DNA of 64,000 nt from JBMOUD01 sp049319665. Its GTDB lineage: Bacteria > Pseudomonadota > Gammaproteobacteria > Enterobacterales > Enterobacteriaceae. This document shows positions 18,120-27,239 of the stretch, piece by piece. The position numbers were made by a program, and so were the translations under genes. Numbering within the stretch: the stretch's first letter is position 1; every line of letters starts with the position of its first letter. Where the stretch lies: the NCBI RefSeq assembly GCF_049319665.1, contig NZ_JBMOUD010000004.1, forward strand, positions 62,001 through 126,000. Direction: 5' to 3'. The notes beneath the pieces were generated by a model that was not told the DNA's origin, ran no database searches, and was given only the letters and a program-made list of their open reading frames with translations.

Positions 18120-18500
18120 CCCGCGCTTTTTGCTACTTCAACTCGGCATCTAGTGGCAGCTATGTTTCAGATGCCACTGCGATAGGCGCAAATTTCATGG
18201 CTCCGCCATCCCTTCCTCGGATTCGAGCCTGCTTCGCTGTCTCTCCATCACTCGTCAGTGAAATTTTGAGTGCGCCACCAACCTTTTTAAATTCAAAAGA
18301 TAAACTGCCTTAGCCGTTGCTTTAAAAGCCGCTAAGCGCACTCAAAATTTCACCAGCAAGAGGTGAGAGACAATAGCTTTATCATTGGCTCGAATCCCGC
18401 AGTTGGGCATCCCGGATGGGATGAAATTTGCGCTATCACAGAGGCTGCTGAAACATGGCCTCCACTGGATCGGATGTTAATGTATTGAAAGGGCTGGGGA
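18120..18500. repeat. Long imperfect inverted repeat, ygiN-nadR gap
   Basis: Two arms of about 125-160 bp face each other across a ~60-bp centre. Perfect blocks are GTGAAATTTTGAGTGCGC at 18258-18275 with its complement at 18336-18353, GGATTCGAGCC near 18219 with GGCTCGAATCC at 18387-18397, and CGCAAATTTCAT at 18187-18198 with ATGAAATTTGCG at 18421-18432. Weaker pairing (ATGTTTCAG / CTGAAACAT) extends outward. The centre has its own CTTAGC...GCTAAG hairpin. No ORF is present. It could be a structured RNA, a mobile-element relic or a recombination substrate. Confidence 0.75.
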
Positions 18501-18617
18501 TCCCGAAGGGGAAAGCCCACTTTTCCCCTTCGGTCGGTTCGGTCAATGGAGCAAAATTAAACACCACATTTGAAGAACCGAAATTTACACCATTTCATTT
18601 TTAGCGGTTTTTAAAAT

Positions 18618-18740
18618 CGCCTTAAAGCCTGATCCTGGCTTTAAAAATCACCTTAAAGCCTGATCCTGGCTTTAAAAATCGCCTTAAAGCCCGATCCTGG
18701 CTTTAAAAAGCCGCCTTAAAGCGCGGCCCCCGCTTTAGCC
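18618..18740. repeat. 31-bp tandem repeats, each a hairpin
   Basis: Three 31-bp units (18618-18648, 18649-18679, 18680-18710), nearly identical, plus a degenerate fourth (18711-18740) that overlaps the nadR stop by 6 bp. Each contains TTAAAGCC and GGCTTTAA arms around a TGATCCT or CGATCCT loop. In transcripts leaving nadR or ygiN these would form serial hairpins, so they may act as a tandem terminator or 3'-end protector. Confidence 0.85.
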
Positions 18741-19997
18741 ATTCTGGCTAGAAGAAATCGCTTCGGGCACGATCATGCCCAACATCTTCTGTACTAACTC
18801 GACACAGTCGAGGAATCGCTGATCGTAATCTGCAGATGTCACGTGTACAAAATCAACATTGTTTTGGTTGAGCATCTCGATCAACAGATGCTGGAACGAA
18901 CTGCGATCGCTGGTACTGCCCAGACTACGCAGACCGTCGGCGACCCAAGGCGTGTTGTTCTCTAACAGGATCACTAAATCGAAACGGTATTCATCCACCA
19001 GCGCCTGTACAAAGGGATGCTCACGTCCTTCGTACTTTTTGCAAAATGCCTGGGTGGTTAAAAAATCGGTATCGATGAAGGCCACTTTATTGGCATATTT
19101 TACTGCAAAATCAATATATTGAGCCTGACCCAGCGCGATTTTATCGTAATCGGAATACTGTAGCGCCATTTCATCGCCGCCGAGGTGAGAGAAAACGTAA
19201 TCACGGCCGTATTCCCACGCACTGGTGGTGTTGAAGATGTTCGCCAACTTGTTGACCAGCGTTGACTTGCCACTCGATTCCCCCCCGAGGATCGCCACCG
19301 TTCGCACGAAGAATGGCTTCACCTCGGTCGGGATATATTCCCAATAACGGAACGGATCCTGACGAATGAGCTTACCACTGATGTTCATAAATGAGCGGTG
19401 CGGGTCAATCAAGACGGTTTCAATACCTAAATGACGACGATATTGCGGCGCATCGGCCTCTTCGCCGGAATAAATGGTATTAGGGTAAATATCCTTTTGA
19501 TTCATAAAATCAGTAATGCCTTTACTCCACACGTCCCAGCCGTGCGGATAAGGCTCCATCCCTTCTTCATTGAAAGCATGGATGTGGATATTTTTTTGAT
19601 ACTTGAAGGTTTGTAGCAGCCAGCGCAAACGGTCGCTGAGCGTAGGTTGTTGTGACATGGAGCTGTTTTCAAACAGCTCACGATCGCGTGGCTCGTCATA
19701 GCCAAGGATAATGTGCAGTTCATCCACCTGGCTACAGGCGCGCTGGATCAGATAAATATGTCCGGTGTGCAGTGGATAAAACTTTCCGAATATCACGCCA
19801 ATGTTTTTCTTTTGACGTGGAAATTCTAAATCGAGGAAACGATGCAATGCTTCCAGCTTCTGTGCGCTGGGGCTTTTAATCTTGGCATTTAGCAACTGGC
19901 TAAGATAGCCCTTGGTCATGCCACTGGCATCAGCAACCTGCTGTAAGGTACATCCCTGCTTTTTTATCGCCGTTTTTAAATAGTCAAACTGTGGCAT
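18735..19997 (-). CDS. nadR: NAD regulator / NMN adenylyltransferase / NR kinase NadR
   Basis: Trifunctional protein of NAD salvage. The 420 residues contain an N-terminal helix-turn-helix (about 1-60, LQQVADASGMTKGYLSQLLN) that represses NAD genes, a nucleotidyltransferase domain (about 63-225) with GKFYPLHTGH, and a ribosylnicotinamide kinase domain (about 230-410) with Walker A GGESSGKSTLVN. A near-perfect NadR operator lies 13 bp upstream of the start codon, suggesting self-repression. The 3' end abuts the 31-bp tandem hairpins. Confidence 0.97.
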   Translation of the reverse strand: MPQFDYLKTAIKKQGCTLQQVADASGMTKGYLSQLLNAKIKSPSAQKLEALHRFLDLEFPRQKKNIGVIFGKFYPLHTGHIYLIQRACSQVDELHIILGYDEPRDRELFENSSMSQQPTLSDRLRWLLQTFKYQKNIHIHAFNEEGMEPYPHGWDVWSKGITDFMNQKDIYPNTIYSGEEADAPQYRRHLGIETVLIDPHRSFMNISGKLIRQDPFRYWEYIPTEVKPFFVRTVAILGGESSGKSTLVNKLANIFNTTSAWEYGRDYVFSHLGGDEMALQYSDYDKIALGQAQYIDFAVKYANKVAFIDTDFLTTQAFCKKYEGREHPFVQALVDEYRFDLVILLENNTPWVADGLRSLGSTSDRSSFQHLLIEMLNQNNVDFVHVTSADYDQRFLDCVELVQKMLGMIVPEAISSSQNG

Positions 19998-20009
19998 ACC
20001 TGACCCTCT

Positions 20010-20027
20010 CGTTTAGTGTACTAAACG
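20010..20027 (-). promoter_or_regulatory. NadR operator upstream of nadR
   Basis: CGTTTAGTGTACTAAACG: perfect 8-bp arms CGTTTAGT/ACTAAACG with a GT centre, matching the TGTTTA-N6-TAAACA pattern known for NadR sites at nadA, nadB and pncB. Lying 13-30 bp before the nadR start codon, it would block initiation or early elongation, giving autoregulation. Confidence 0.75.
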
Positions 20028-20110
20028 AAAGTAACACAGCTTTAAAAATCTTTTTAGCGTAAAACGCGTATTTTGCGTAAAAAGTTCACGCAGGAAATGT
20101 CTATCCTATC

Positions 20111-21493
20111 TTACAGATCGTCGAGGATCGCCAACGCATCAGAGAGTTTCTTCACCCCAAAAACTTGCATCCCGGCCGGCAGCTTTTTAGGCACATTGGC
20201 ATGAGGCACGATAGCGCGTTTAAAGCCGTGTTTACCCGCTTCAGCAATACGCTCTTGCCCGCTCGGCACCGGACGAATTTCCCCCGCCAGGCCAACCTCA
20301 CCGAAGACCACCAAATCCTGAGGTAACGGTCGGTCGCGCAGACTAGAAACTAAAGCTAATAGCAACGCTAAGTCTGCGCTGGTTTCGGTGACTTTGACAC
20401 CACCGACCACATTAACGAAAACATCTTGGTCAGCCATTTGCAACCCGCCATGGCGGTGTAACACAGCGAGTAAAATCGCTAAGCGGTTTTGTTCCAAACC
20501 CACAGCGACGCGACGCGGATTGCCCATCATTGAGTGATCGACCAACGCCTGGATCTCGACTAACAGCGGACGAGTCCCTTCCCACAGCACCATCACTGAA
20601 CTGCCTGAAGTAATTTCATCACCACGGCTGAGGAAAATAGCCGAAGGGTTACTAACTTCACGCAATCCCTGCTCGGTCATAGCAAAAACGCCCAGCTCAT
20701 TGACCGCACCAAAACGATTTTTATGACTGCGAATGGTACGAAAACGGGAATCGGCATCGCCATCAAGTAGTACCGAGCAGTCGATACAGTGTTCCAATAC
20801 TTTTGGCCCAGCCAGAGATCCATCTTTGGTGACATGGCCCACCATCACGATGGCAACACCACGCGTTTTAGCAAACCGCGTCAGATAAGCCGCGGTTTCA
20901 CGCACCTGTGCCACAGTACCCGGTGAAGATTGGATATCGGCCATATGCATCACTTGAATAGAGTCGATCACCATCAGCTTAGGTTGCTCTTGATCGGCAA
21001 TCTGACAAATCTGCTCGATGCTGGTTTCTGACAACATATTCATGTTGGCGGTCGGTAATCCCAAACGATGAGCGCGCATCGCCACCTGCTGAAGAGATTC
21101 TTCACCCGTGACGTACAGCGTTTTCATACTTTCGCCAAGCTTGCATAAAATTTGCAGCAACAGCGTACTTTTACCCGCTCCCGGGTTGCCCCCGATCAAG
21201 ATCGCACTACCAGGAACGACGCCACCGCCCAATACGCGGTCAAACTCCTGAAACCCGGTGCTAAAACGCGGTAATGCATCAAGGCTAATATCAGAGAGTT
21301 TCTGCACGCGGCTGACGCCCGCATCACCGGCGTATCCGCTAAGACGTTCATTGCGCGCCACGGTTGGCGAGGCGGCTAAACGGATTTCAGTAATGGTGTT
21401 CCAAGCCTGACAGGCGCTACATTGCCCCTGCCAGCGCGGGTAATCCGCCCCACATTCATTACATACAAATGCGCGTTTTGCTGCTTTTGCCAC
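20111..21493 (-). CDS. radA: DNA repair protein RadA (Sms)
   Basis: RecA-like ATPase/helicase that processes recombination branch intermediates. The 460 residues have an N-terminal zinc finger (CNECGADYPRWQGQCSACQ), a RecA-type core with Walker A GGNPGAGKSTLL, the RadA-specific KNRFG motif in HKNRFGAVNE, and a C-terminal Lon-protease-like domain (about 300-460). It lies 58 bp downstream of serB on the same strand, with an identical order to E. coli serB-radA-nadR. Confidence 0.98.
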   Translation of the reverse strand: MAKAAKRAFVCNECGADYPRWQGQCSACQAWNTITEIRLAASPTVARNERLSGYAGDAGVSRVQKLSDISLDALPRFSTGFQEFDRVLGGGVVPGSAILIGGNPGAGKSTLLLQILCKLGESMKTLYVTGEESLQQVAMRAHRLGLPTANMNMLSETSIEQICQIADQEQPKLMVIDSIQVMHMADIQSSPGTVAQVRETAAYLTRFAKTRGVAIVMVGHVTKDGSLAGPKVLEHCIDCSVLLDGDADSRFRTIRSHKNRFGAVNELGVFAMTEQGLREVSNPSAIFLSRGDEITSGSSVMVLWEGTRPLLVEIQALVDHSMMGNPRRVAVGLEQNRLAILLAVLHRHGGLQMADQDVFVNVVGGVKVTETSADLALLLALVSSLRDRPLPQDLVVFGEVGLAGEIRPVPSGQERIAEAGKHGFKRAIVPHANVPKKLPAGMQVFGVKKLSDALAILDDL

Positions 21494-21550
21494 AACGAAC
21501 CTCTTAGTTAATATTCAACACTGTATACCCTAATTATTTGAAGGATATGA

Positions 21551-22516
21551 TTAAGCCTGACTACCGCTCAAGATACAAAGCACGCCAATCAAATCAGCAT
21601 GGCGAATACATACCTGAGCCTGAGCATAAACTTTCGGCTTAGCGTGATAAGCAATACCCATTCCGGCCACTGCCATCATTTTCAAGTCGTTGGCACCATC
21701 GCCAATCGCCATCGTTTGTTCTTTGGTAATGCCCAAACTTTCAGCCAATCTTAACAGTGTATCGGCTTTATATTGTGCATCAACAATCGGTCCAAGCACG
21801 TTGCCCGTTAGCTTACCGTCGATAATTTCCAGCTCATTGGCCGCTACCTCAACCAACTGCAGCTTGTCACGCAGATAATCAGCGTAATAAGTGAAGCCGC
21901 CCGAAGCGATAGCGACATGCCAGCCCAGCTCTTGCAAGCGCTCAACCATACGGGTTAATCCTGGCATCAGCGGCAGCGTATCTCGCACCTGCTGCAAAAT
22001 ACTGGCATCCGCATCTTTTAAAGTACCGACACGTTGACGCAGGCTGTCGGCAAAGTCTAGTTCACCGCGCATCGCACGTTCAGTGACTTCGGCAACTTGC
22101 TCACCCACGCCAGCCAGTTTAGCAATTTCATCGATACACTCGATCTCGATTGCCGTAGAATCCATATCCATAACCAACAGACCTGGCGCACGCATTTGTG
22201 GCACTCTATCGAGCTTGGTGACATCTAGCGTAAAGCGGTCAGCCAAGGCGATAATGTCTTCTGTTAATGGCCCTGCAAGGTGAACAACCTGGTAGTCTTC
22301 AACCTGCCACGCATTAACAATCACCAGCGCACGACCGAGCTCAACCTGAAAAACGGTGATGCTTTTTTTGTCCAGCGTCTTACCGTAAAGCAACCAACCG
22401 GTATGGCCAGCTCGGTAATCCAGCGGCATGACTTCATCACCGCTTAATGAAAGGGGAAGTCCCGGCCATTGGTGAATCTCCGCAGGAAGATCGCAATAGG
22501 TCAGACGGTTTGGCAT
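21551..22516 (-). CDS. serB: Phosphoserine phosphatase
   Basis: HAD-family enzyme performing the last step of serine synthesis. The 321 residues include an N-terminal regulatory segment (about 1-100), the nucleophile motif I VMDMDSTAIE, motif II IASGGFTYY and motif III/IV AIGDGANDLKM. The start ATG 22516 (MPNRLTYCDLPAE) is chosen over an upstream codon at 22582 because GGAG precedes it and it aligns with E. coli SerB. It is divergent from ytjB with a 127-bp shared promoter region. Confidence 0.97.
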   Translation of the reverse strand: MPNRLTYCDLPAEIHQWPGLPLSLSGDEVMPLDYRAGHTGWLLYGKTLDKKSITVFQVELGRALVIVNAWQVEDYQVVHLAGPLTEDIIALADRFTLDVTKLDRVPQMRAPGLLVMDMDSTAIEIECIDEIAKLAGVGEQVAEVTERAMRGELDFADSLRQRVGTLKDADASILQQVRDTLPLMPGLTRMVERLQELGWHVAIASGGFTYYADYLRDKLQLVEVAANELEIIDGKLTGNVLGPIVDAQYKADTLLRLAESLGITKEQTMAIGDGANDLKMMAVAGMGIAYHAKPKVYAQAQVCIRHADLIGVLCILSGSQA

Positions 22517-22643
22517 GATAACTCCACTGGATAAATTAGGGCTAAAGGAAAGCAAAGACGTCGAGATAAAACGACGCATCAAGCTACCTTATCGCCAACG
22601 CTTCTGGCAACATTAAAGTCGTCGAAAATCTTAAGGAAACAGA

Positions 22644-23453
22644 ATGGCAGAGGCCAAACTGAAATTTCGCCTGCACCGTACAGCTATCGTATTGATATGT
22701 CTGGCATTATTAGTTTTATTAATGCAAGGCGCGTCCTATTTTAGCTTAGGACATCAGTTAGCGCGATCTCGGCAGGTGGAACAATTAACTCAAACGCTGG
22801 CACGTCAGGTCGCTTTTACGTTAGCGCCGATGATGGACAGCAAGAATGACGGCGCGGATATCGCTCAGATCACCATAATTCTCAACCAACTGACCGATCA
22901 CAGCCGTATTCTTGATGCCAGCGTTTATCAGTTGGACGGTTCGCTTATCGCTCACGCCGGTGAAAAAGTGCCGGTGCGCGATCGCCTGGCCCTCGATGGC
23001 AAACGTGCTGGCAGTTATTTCAACCATCAAATCGTGCAACCTATTGGTGATAAAGATGGTCCGAGCGGCTTTTTGCGTATGACGCTCGATACTCACGTCC
23101 TCGCAACAGAGGCAAAACAGGTAGATAACACCACCAACTTGTTACGCCTGATGATGTTATTGGCGCTAGCAATTGGCATTATTTTATCGCGGATATTGCT
23201 GCAAGGCCGCCGCAGCCGCTGGGAACAATCACCGTTTCTGCTTACTGCCAGCACGCGTCTAAAAGAGAGAGAAGAGGATGATGATTTACCCGCGCACAAC
23301 GACCCGAACGAACCGCTGGTGATTGCTATCGCCGAAGACCGAATCGAGCCTAAACCTGCCGCACCGTCAACGCAAGAAGAAGAGCAGATCGATGCGGTAC
23401 AGGCCGCACACCGCAGCCTGACGCAAAGCGAAAAACCTAAGCAAGACGAGTGA
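22644..23453 (+). CDS. ytjB: Membrane-anchored periplasmic protein YtjB (Smp)
   Basis: Inner-membrane protein of unknown function conserved opposite serB. The 269 residues have a first membrane segment (about 14-32), a periplasmic domain resembling a PAS/double-sensor ectodomain (to about 160), a second membrane segment (167-190) and a charged, acidic cytoplasmic tail unlikely to be folded. Domain layout is similar to sensor proteins without a kinase. The gene is convergent with deoD; a bidirectional terminator lies between. Confidence 0.88.
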   Translation: MAEAKLKFRLHRTAIVLICLALLVLLMQGASYFSLGHQLARSRQVEQLTQTLARQVAFTLAPMMDSKNDGADIAQITIILNQLTDHSRILDASVYQLDGSLIAHAGEKVPVRDRLALDGKRAGSYFNHQIVQPIGDKDGPSGFLRMTLDTHVLATEAKQVDNTTNLLRLMMLLALAIGIILSRILLQGRRSRWEQSPFLLTASTRLKEREEDDDLPAHNDPNEPLVIAIAEDRIEPKPAAPSTQEEEQIDAVQAAHRSLTQSEKPKQDE

Positions 23454-23486
23454 TTTTTATGATTCGCTCAGGCGACGACTGAATAG

Positions 23487-23515
23487 AAAACGGGTGCCAA
23501 CAGGCACCCGTTTTT
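23487..23515. terminator. Bidirectional terminator between ytjB and deoD
   Basis: AAAACGGGTGCC / GGCACCCGTTTTT with a 4-nt loop; T tracts appear on both strands. It serves ytjB on the plus strand and the deo operon on the minus strand. Confidence 0.93.
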
Positions 23516-23540
23516 GTGTATCTTGCCGTCGTGCGAGAAA

Positions 23541-24260
23541 TTATTCTTTATCGCCCAGCAGTACAGATTCCAACGCGATAATGATCATGTCGTTGAAAGA
23601 GGTTTGACGCTCTTCTGCTGTGGTTTGTTCGTGAGTACGGATATGGTCCGATACAGTACAGATTGCCAGCGCTTTAGCACCGAATTCTGCTGCTACACCG
23701 TAGATACCAGCCGCTTCCATTTCCACGCCCAGGATGCCGTACTTTTCCATTACGTCGAACATGGTTGGATCTGGGGTGTAGAACAGGTCTGCCGAGAAAA
23801 TGTTACCTACGCGAGTTGGGATACCCTGCGCCGCTGCTGCATCAACCGCATTACGCACCATGTTGAAATCCGCAATAGCCGCGTAATCGTGATCTTTAAA
23901 ACGCAGGCGGTTAACTTTGGAATCGGTGCAAGCCCCCATACCAATGACGACCTCACGCAGTTTCACATCAGGACTGACTGCACCGCAAGAACCCACGCGA
24001 ATGATTTTCTTCACGCCGAATTCAGTGATCAACTCTTTGGTGTAGATAGAACAGGATGGGATACCCATACCGTGGCCCATCACAGAAATTCTGCGGCCTT
24101 TGTAAGTCCCGGTATAACCCAGCATTCCGCGAACTTCGTTCACCAGTACGGCATCTTCAAGGAAGGTTTCTGCAATATATTTAGCACGCAGTGGATCGCC
24201 TGGCATCAGTACGACGTCGGCAAAAGCGCCCATTTCCGCGCCAATATGTGGAGTAGCCAT
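23541..24260 (-). CDS. deoD: Purine nucleoside phosphorylase DeoD
   Basis: Phosphorolysis of purine (deoxy)nucleosides to base and (deoxy)ribose-1-phosphate. The 239-residue hexameric-type protein has the phosphate-binding GDPLRAKYIAETF, GHGMGIPSCSIYTKEL and EMEAAGIYGVAAEFGAKALA. Last gene of the deoCABD order, 172 bp after deoB; the spacer contains three 9-bp TTATAAATA repeats at 16-bp intervals and may hold an internal promoter, as known for E. coli deoD regulation. Confidence 0.98.
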   Translation of the reverse strand: MATPHIGAEMGAFADVVLMPGDPLRAKYIAETFLEDAVLVNEVRGMLGYTGTYKGRRISVMGHGMGIPSCSIYTKELITEFGVKKIIRVGSCGAVSPDVKLREVVIGMGACTDSKVNRLRFKDHDYAAIADFNMVRNAVDAAAAQGIPTRVGNIFSADLFYTPDPTMFDVMEKYGILGVEMEAAGIYGVAAEFGAKALAICTVSDHIRTHEQTTAEERQTSFNDMIIIALESVLLGDKE

Positions 24261-24361
24261 AATAAAATTCCTTATTGAACAATGTCTTTATAGGCCTAGA
24301 GTCTCTCAAAATACAGGGACATTTCCTGCGTTCTAAAACACCCTAGGTCTAAACAAATAGG

Positions 24362-24402
24362 TTATAAATACAACGATTTATAAATACGATGATTTATAAA
24401 TA
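24362..24402. repeat. Three TTATAAATA repeats, 16-bp period
   Basis: TTATAAATA at 24362, 24378 and 24394 in the deoB-deoD spacer. The AT-rich array may affect promoter function or be neutral; no protein site is recognised. Confidence 0.55.
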
Positions 24403-24432
24403 TAAAGCTAAGTAATCTGCAAGCCGCGCAGA

Positions 24433-25656
24433 CTACAGGATCGATTTACCATAATCCATCGGCGATAAATCAAAATAGTTAGCTACAGTCTGGCCGATAT
24501 CTGCGAAGGTTTTACGATGTCCGCGTGAACCCGGCTGCACTTTTGGGCCATAAATCAGCACTGGCACGTTTTCACGAGTGTGATCGGTACCACGCCAGGA
24601 AGGATCACAGCCGTGGTCAGCGGTGAGGATCAGGATATCGTCACCTTTCACCAGTTCCATCAGCTCTGGCAGACGGCGGTCAAACAGCTCCAGCGCCGCA
24701 CCATAACCAGGAACGTCACGGCGGTGGCCGTAAGAGGAATCGAAATCAACAAAGTTGGTGAAGACGATAGTGTTATCACCCGCGGCTTTCATCTCTTTAA
24801 CGGTGGCATCAAATAGCGCATCCAGGCCGGTCGCTTTCACTTTTTTAGTGATGCCAACCTGTGCGTAGATGTCAGCAATTTTACCAACAGAAACAACGTT
24901 ACCGCCCTTCTCATCAACCAGCTTTTTCAAGATGGTTGGTGCCGGTGGTTCGACTGCTAAGTCGTGACGATTACCGGTTCGTTCGAAATTCCCGGCTTTA
25001 TCACCAATGAATGGACGAGCAATCACGCGGCCAATGTTATAACCGCCTTCGGTCAACTCTTCACGTGCGATTTCACACAGCTCATACAGACGCTCAAGCC
25101 CAAAGGTTTCTTCGTGACAGGCAATCTGGAATACCGAGTCAGCAGAGGTATAGAAAATCGGCTTGCCGGTTTTCATATGCTCTTCGCCCAACTCGTCGAG
25201 AACAACGGTACCAGACGAATGGCAGTTACCAAGGTAGCCCGGCAGATTGGCGCGTTGCACCAGTTTATCCAGCAACTCTTGCGGGAAGCTGTTGGTCAGA
25301 TCAGAGAAGTAGCCCCAATCGAACAATACCGGCACACCAGCGATTTCCCAGTGGCCAGACGGGGTATCTTTACCTGACGAGATTTCACTGGCAAACGCAT
25401 AAGCGCCGATGATTTCTGCATTACCATCCATTCCCTCAGGAAGTTTACCGGTAGATTCTTCCGCCGCTTTCGCCAAGCCCAGCGCGGTCAGATTAGGTAG
25501 ATGCAGCGGGCCTTGACGGCCAACATTAGCTTCACCACGAGCGCAGGCAGCGGCGATATGACCAAGCGTGTCTGAACCAACGTCGCCAAAGCGTTCAGCA
25601 TCCTCACTCGCACCAATACCAAATGAGTCCAATACCATGATAAATGTACGTTTCAT
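24433..25656 (-). CDS. deoB: Phosphopentomutase DeoB
   Basis: Interconverts (deoxy)ribose-1-phosphate and -5-phosphate, linking nucleoside phosphorolysis to DeoC aldolase. The 407 residues belong to the alkaline-phosphatase superfamily: the N-terminal metal site FIMVLDSFGIGAS and C-terminal metal ligands in DDILILTADHGCDPSWRGTDH, plus the phosphorylatable Thr in SGKDTPSGHWE. Same strand as deoA, 160 bp downstream of it. The deoA-deoB gap contains an ERIC-like fragment. Confidence 0.98.
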   Translation of the reverse strand: MKRTFIMVLDSFGIGASEDAERFGDVGSDTLGHIAAACARGEANVGRQGPLHLPNLTALGLAKAAEESTGKLPEGMDGNAEIIGAYAFASEISSGKDTPSGHWEIAGVPVLFDWGYFSDLTNSFPQELLDKLVQRANLPGYLGNCHSSGTVVLDELGEEHMKTGKPIFYTSADSVFQIACHEETFGLERLYELCEIAREELTEGGYNIGRVIARPFIGDKAGNFERTGNRHDLAVEPPAPTILKKLVDEKGGNVVSVGKIADIYAQVGITKKVKATGLDALFDATVKEMKAAGDNTIVFTNFVDFDSSYGHRRDVPGYGAALELFDRRLPELMELVKGDDILILTADHGCDPSWRGTDHTRENVPVLIYGPKVQPGSRGHRKTFADIGQTVANYFDLSPMDYGKSIL

Positions 25657-25754
25657 TATGCTCTCCTACATGTTGTCACATGTTAGAAACAGTGGCGCTG
25701 CCTACCGTCTCTGGTGAATGTCCAATGCGGCTCCAGCCGCACCTAACCAAATTT

Positions 25755-25815
25755 ATATAGTCAATAAACTTCAAGGGCAGCCAACGGCACGGCAACTTGA
25801 AGTATGACTGGTATC
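25755..25815. repeat. ERIC-like fragment between deoA and deoB
   Basis: The segment ends GCAACTTGAAGTATGACTGGTAT, close to the conserved ERIC terminus, and begins with TATAGTCAATAAACTTCAAG, its degraded partner. About 61 bp, so an internally deleted copy. Transcribed with the deo operon, it would fold as a hairpin in the mRNA. Confidence 0.6.
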
Positions 25816-25816
25816 A

Positions 25817-27154
25817 TTAACTAATACGGCGATAAATAACTGGCGTCGTTTCTGGCGCTTTATCACTAACGATAATCGACGCTCGAACCGCTGCGGCGGC
25901 TTGCTGCCAGGCTTCTTCACTATTAGCATGAATCATCGCCAACGGTTGGCGTATATCAAGGCGTTGGCCGAGTTGTACAACATTTGTCAACCCAACGCTG
26001 TAATCAATGGCATCGGTTGCACGCCGGCGTCCGCCGCCAAGAGAAACGACGCTCATACCCAGTGCACGAGTATCCATCGCGCTAACAATGCCAGCATTCT
26101 CAGCATAAACTACTTGAGACAAGGTCGCTTTCGGCAAATAACTATCATAACGTTCGATGAAATCAGCCGGCCCTTTTTGCGCCGCGATCATGCGTCCAAA
26201 GATCTCTGCTGCTTTGCCGTTATCCAACACGGCCTGTAGTTTACACCGCGCATCAGCATCATCGGTAGCCAAACTACCGGACAACAACATCTCCACACAC
26301 AGCGCCATCGTCACTTCAAACAGCCGTGGGTTACGATATTCACCGGTGAGGAACTGCACCGCTTCGCGCACTTCAACCGCATTCCCCGCGCTCGATGCCA
26401 ATACCTGATTCATATCGCTGAGCAGCGCCGTCGTTTTGCATCCTGCACCATTCGCCACGTCAACAATGGCCTGCGCCAGATTTTCCGACTGTTCGTAGGT
26501 AGGCATAAACGCACCTGAACCCACTTTAACGTCCATAACCAACGCATCTAGCCCTTCGGCCAGTTTTTTTGCCAGGATCGAGGCGGTGATCAACGGGATA
26601 GAATCCACAGTGGCGGTGATATCCCGCGTCGCGTAAAAGCGTTTGTCTGCCGGTGCCAGCGATGTTGTTTGACCAATAATCGCGACACCCACATCCTGAA
26701 TAATCTGCCGGAAGCGGCTATCGTCAGGGAAAATATCAAACCCAGGAATAGCCTCAAGTTTATCCAGCGTCCCTCCGGTATGCCCCAACCCCCGGCCAGA
26801 AATCATCGGCACATAGCCACCACAGGCTGCAACCATCGGCCCGAGCATTAATGAAGTGACATCACCAACGCCGCCAGTTGAATGTTTATCGACTAACGGA
26901 CCATTAAGGTTCAGACTTTGCCAATTCAGCACGGTACCAGAGTCTCGCATCGCCATCGTTAGCGCGACCCGTTCAGACATGGTCATATCATTAAAGTAGA
27001 TAGTCATGGCTAGCGCCGCGATTTGGCCTTCTGAAACCTGGCTATCACGGATGCCATTGATGAAAAAGCGGATCTCTTCTTCGCTTAATACCTGCCCATC
27101 GCGTTTTTTACGGATAATTTCCTGGGCCAAGAAACCTTTTTGTATCGAAGCCAA
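25817..27154 (-). CDS. deoA: Thymidine phosphorylase DeoA
   Basis: Phosphorolysis of thymidine and deoxyuridine. The 445 residues have the pyrimidine-phosphorylase phosphate loop KHSTGGVGDVTSLMLGP, GRGLGHTGGTLDKLE and VKVGSGAFM. ATG 27154 is preceded by GGGAGG and gives five or so extra residues (MASIQKG) before the FLAQEIIRKKRDG where E. coli DeoA begins; the extended start looks genuine. It starts 85 bp after the deoC stop. Confidence 0.98.
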   Translation of the reverse strand: MASIQKGFLAQEIIRKKRDGQVLSEEEIRFFINGIRDSQVSEGQIAALAMTIYFNDMTMSERVALTMAMRDSGTVLNWQSLNLNGPLVDKHSTGGVGDVTSLMLGPMVAACGGYVPMISGRGLGHTGGTLDKLEAIPGFDIFPDDSRFRQIIQDVGVAIIGQTTSLAPADKRFYATRDITATVDSIPLITASILAKKLAEGLDALVMDVKVGSGAFMPTYEQSENLAQAIVDVANGAGCKTTALLSDMNQVLASSAGNAVEVREAVQFLTGEYRNPRLFEVTMALCVEMLLSGSLATDDADARCKLQAVLDNGKAAEIFGRMIAAQKGPADFIERYDSYLPKATLSQVVYAENAGIVSAMDTRALGMSVVSLGGGRRRATDAIDYSVGLTNVVQLGQRLDIRQPLAMIHANSEEAWQQAAAAVRASIIVSDKAPETTPVIYRRIS

Positions 27155-27239
27155 TGTTGCCTCCCAATGCCGTCAGCGAACAAAATCAATACCGGTTCAG
27201 CCAGCGCGCAACCGCACTGGCAAAATATCAATTAGCTGA

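Noticed and set aside
18618..18740. Possible CRISPR array
   Set aside because: 31-bp units are contiguous with no spacers and each is itself a hairpin; no cas genes nearby.
23514..24278. 254-codon open frame opposite deoD
   Set aside because: Antisense shadow of a highly conserved gene.
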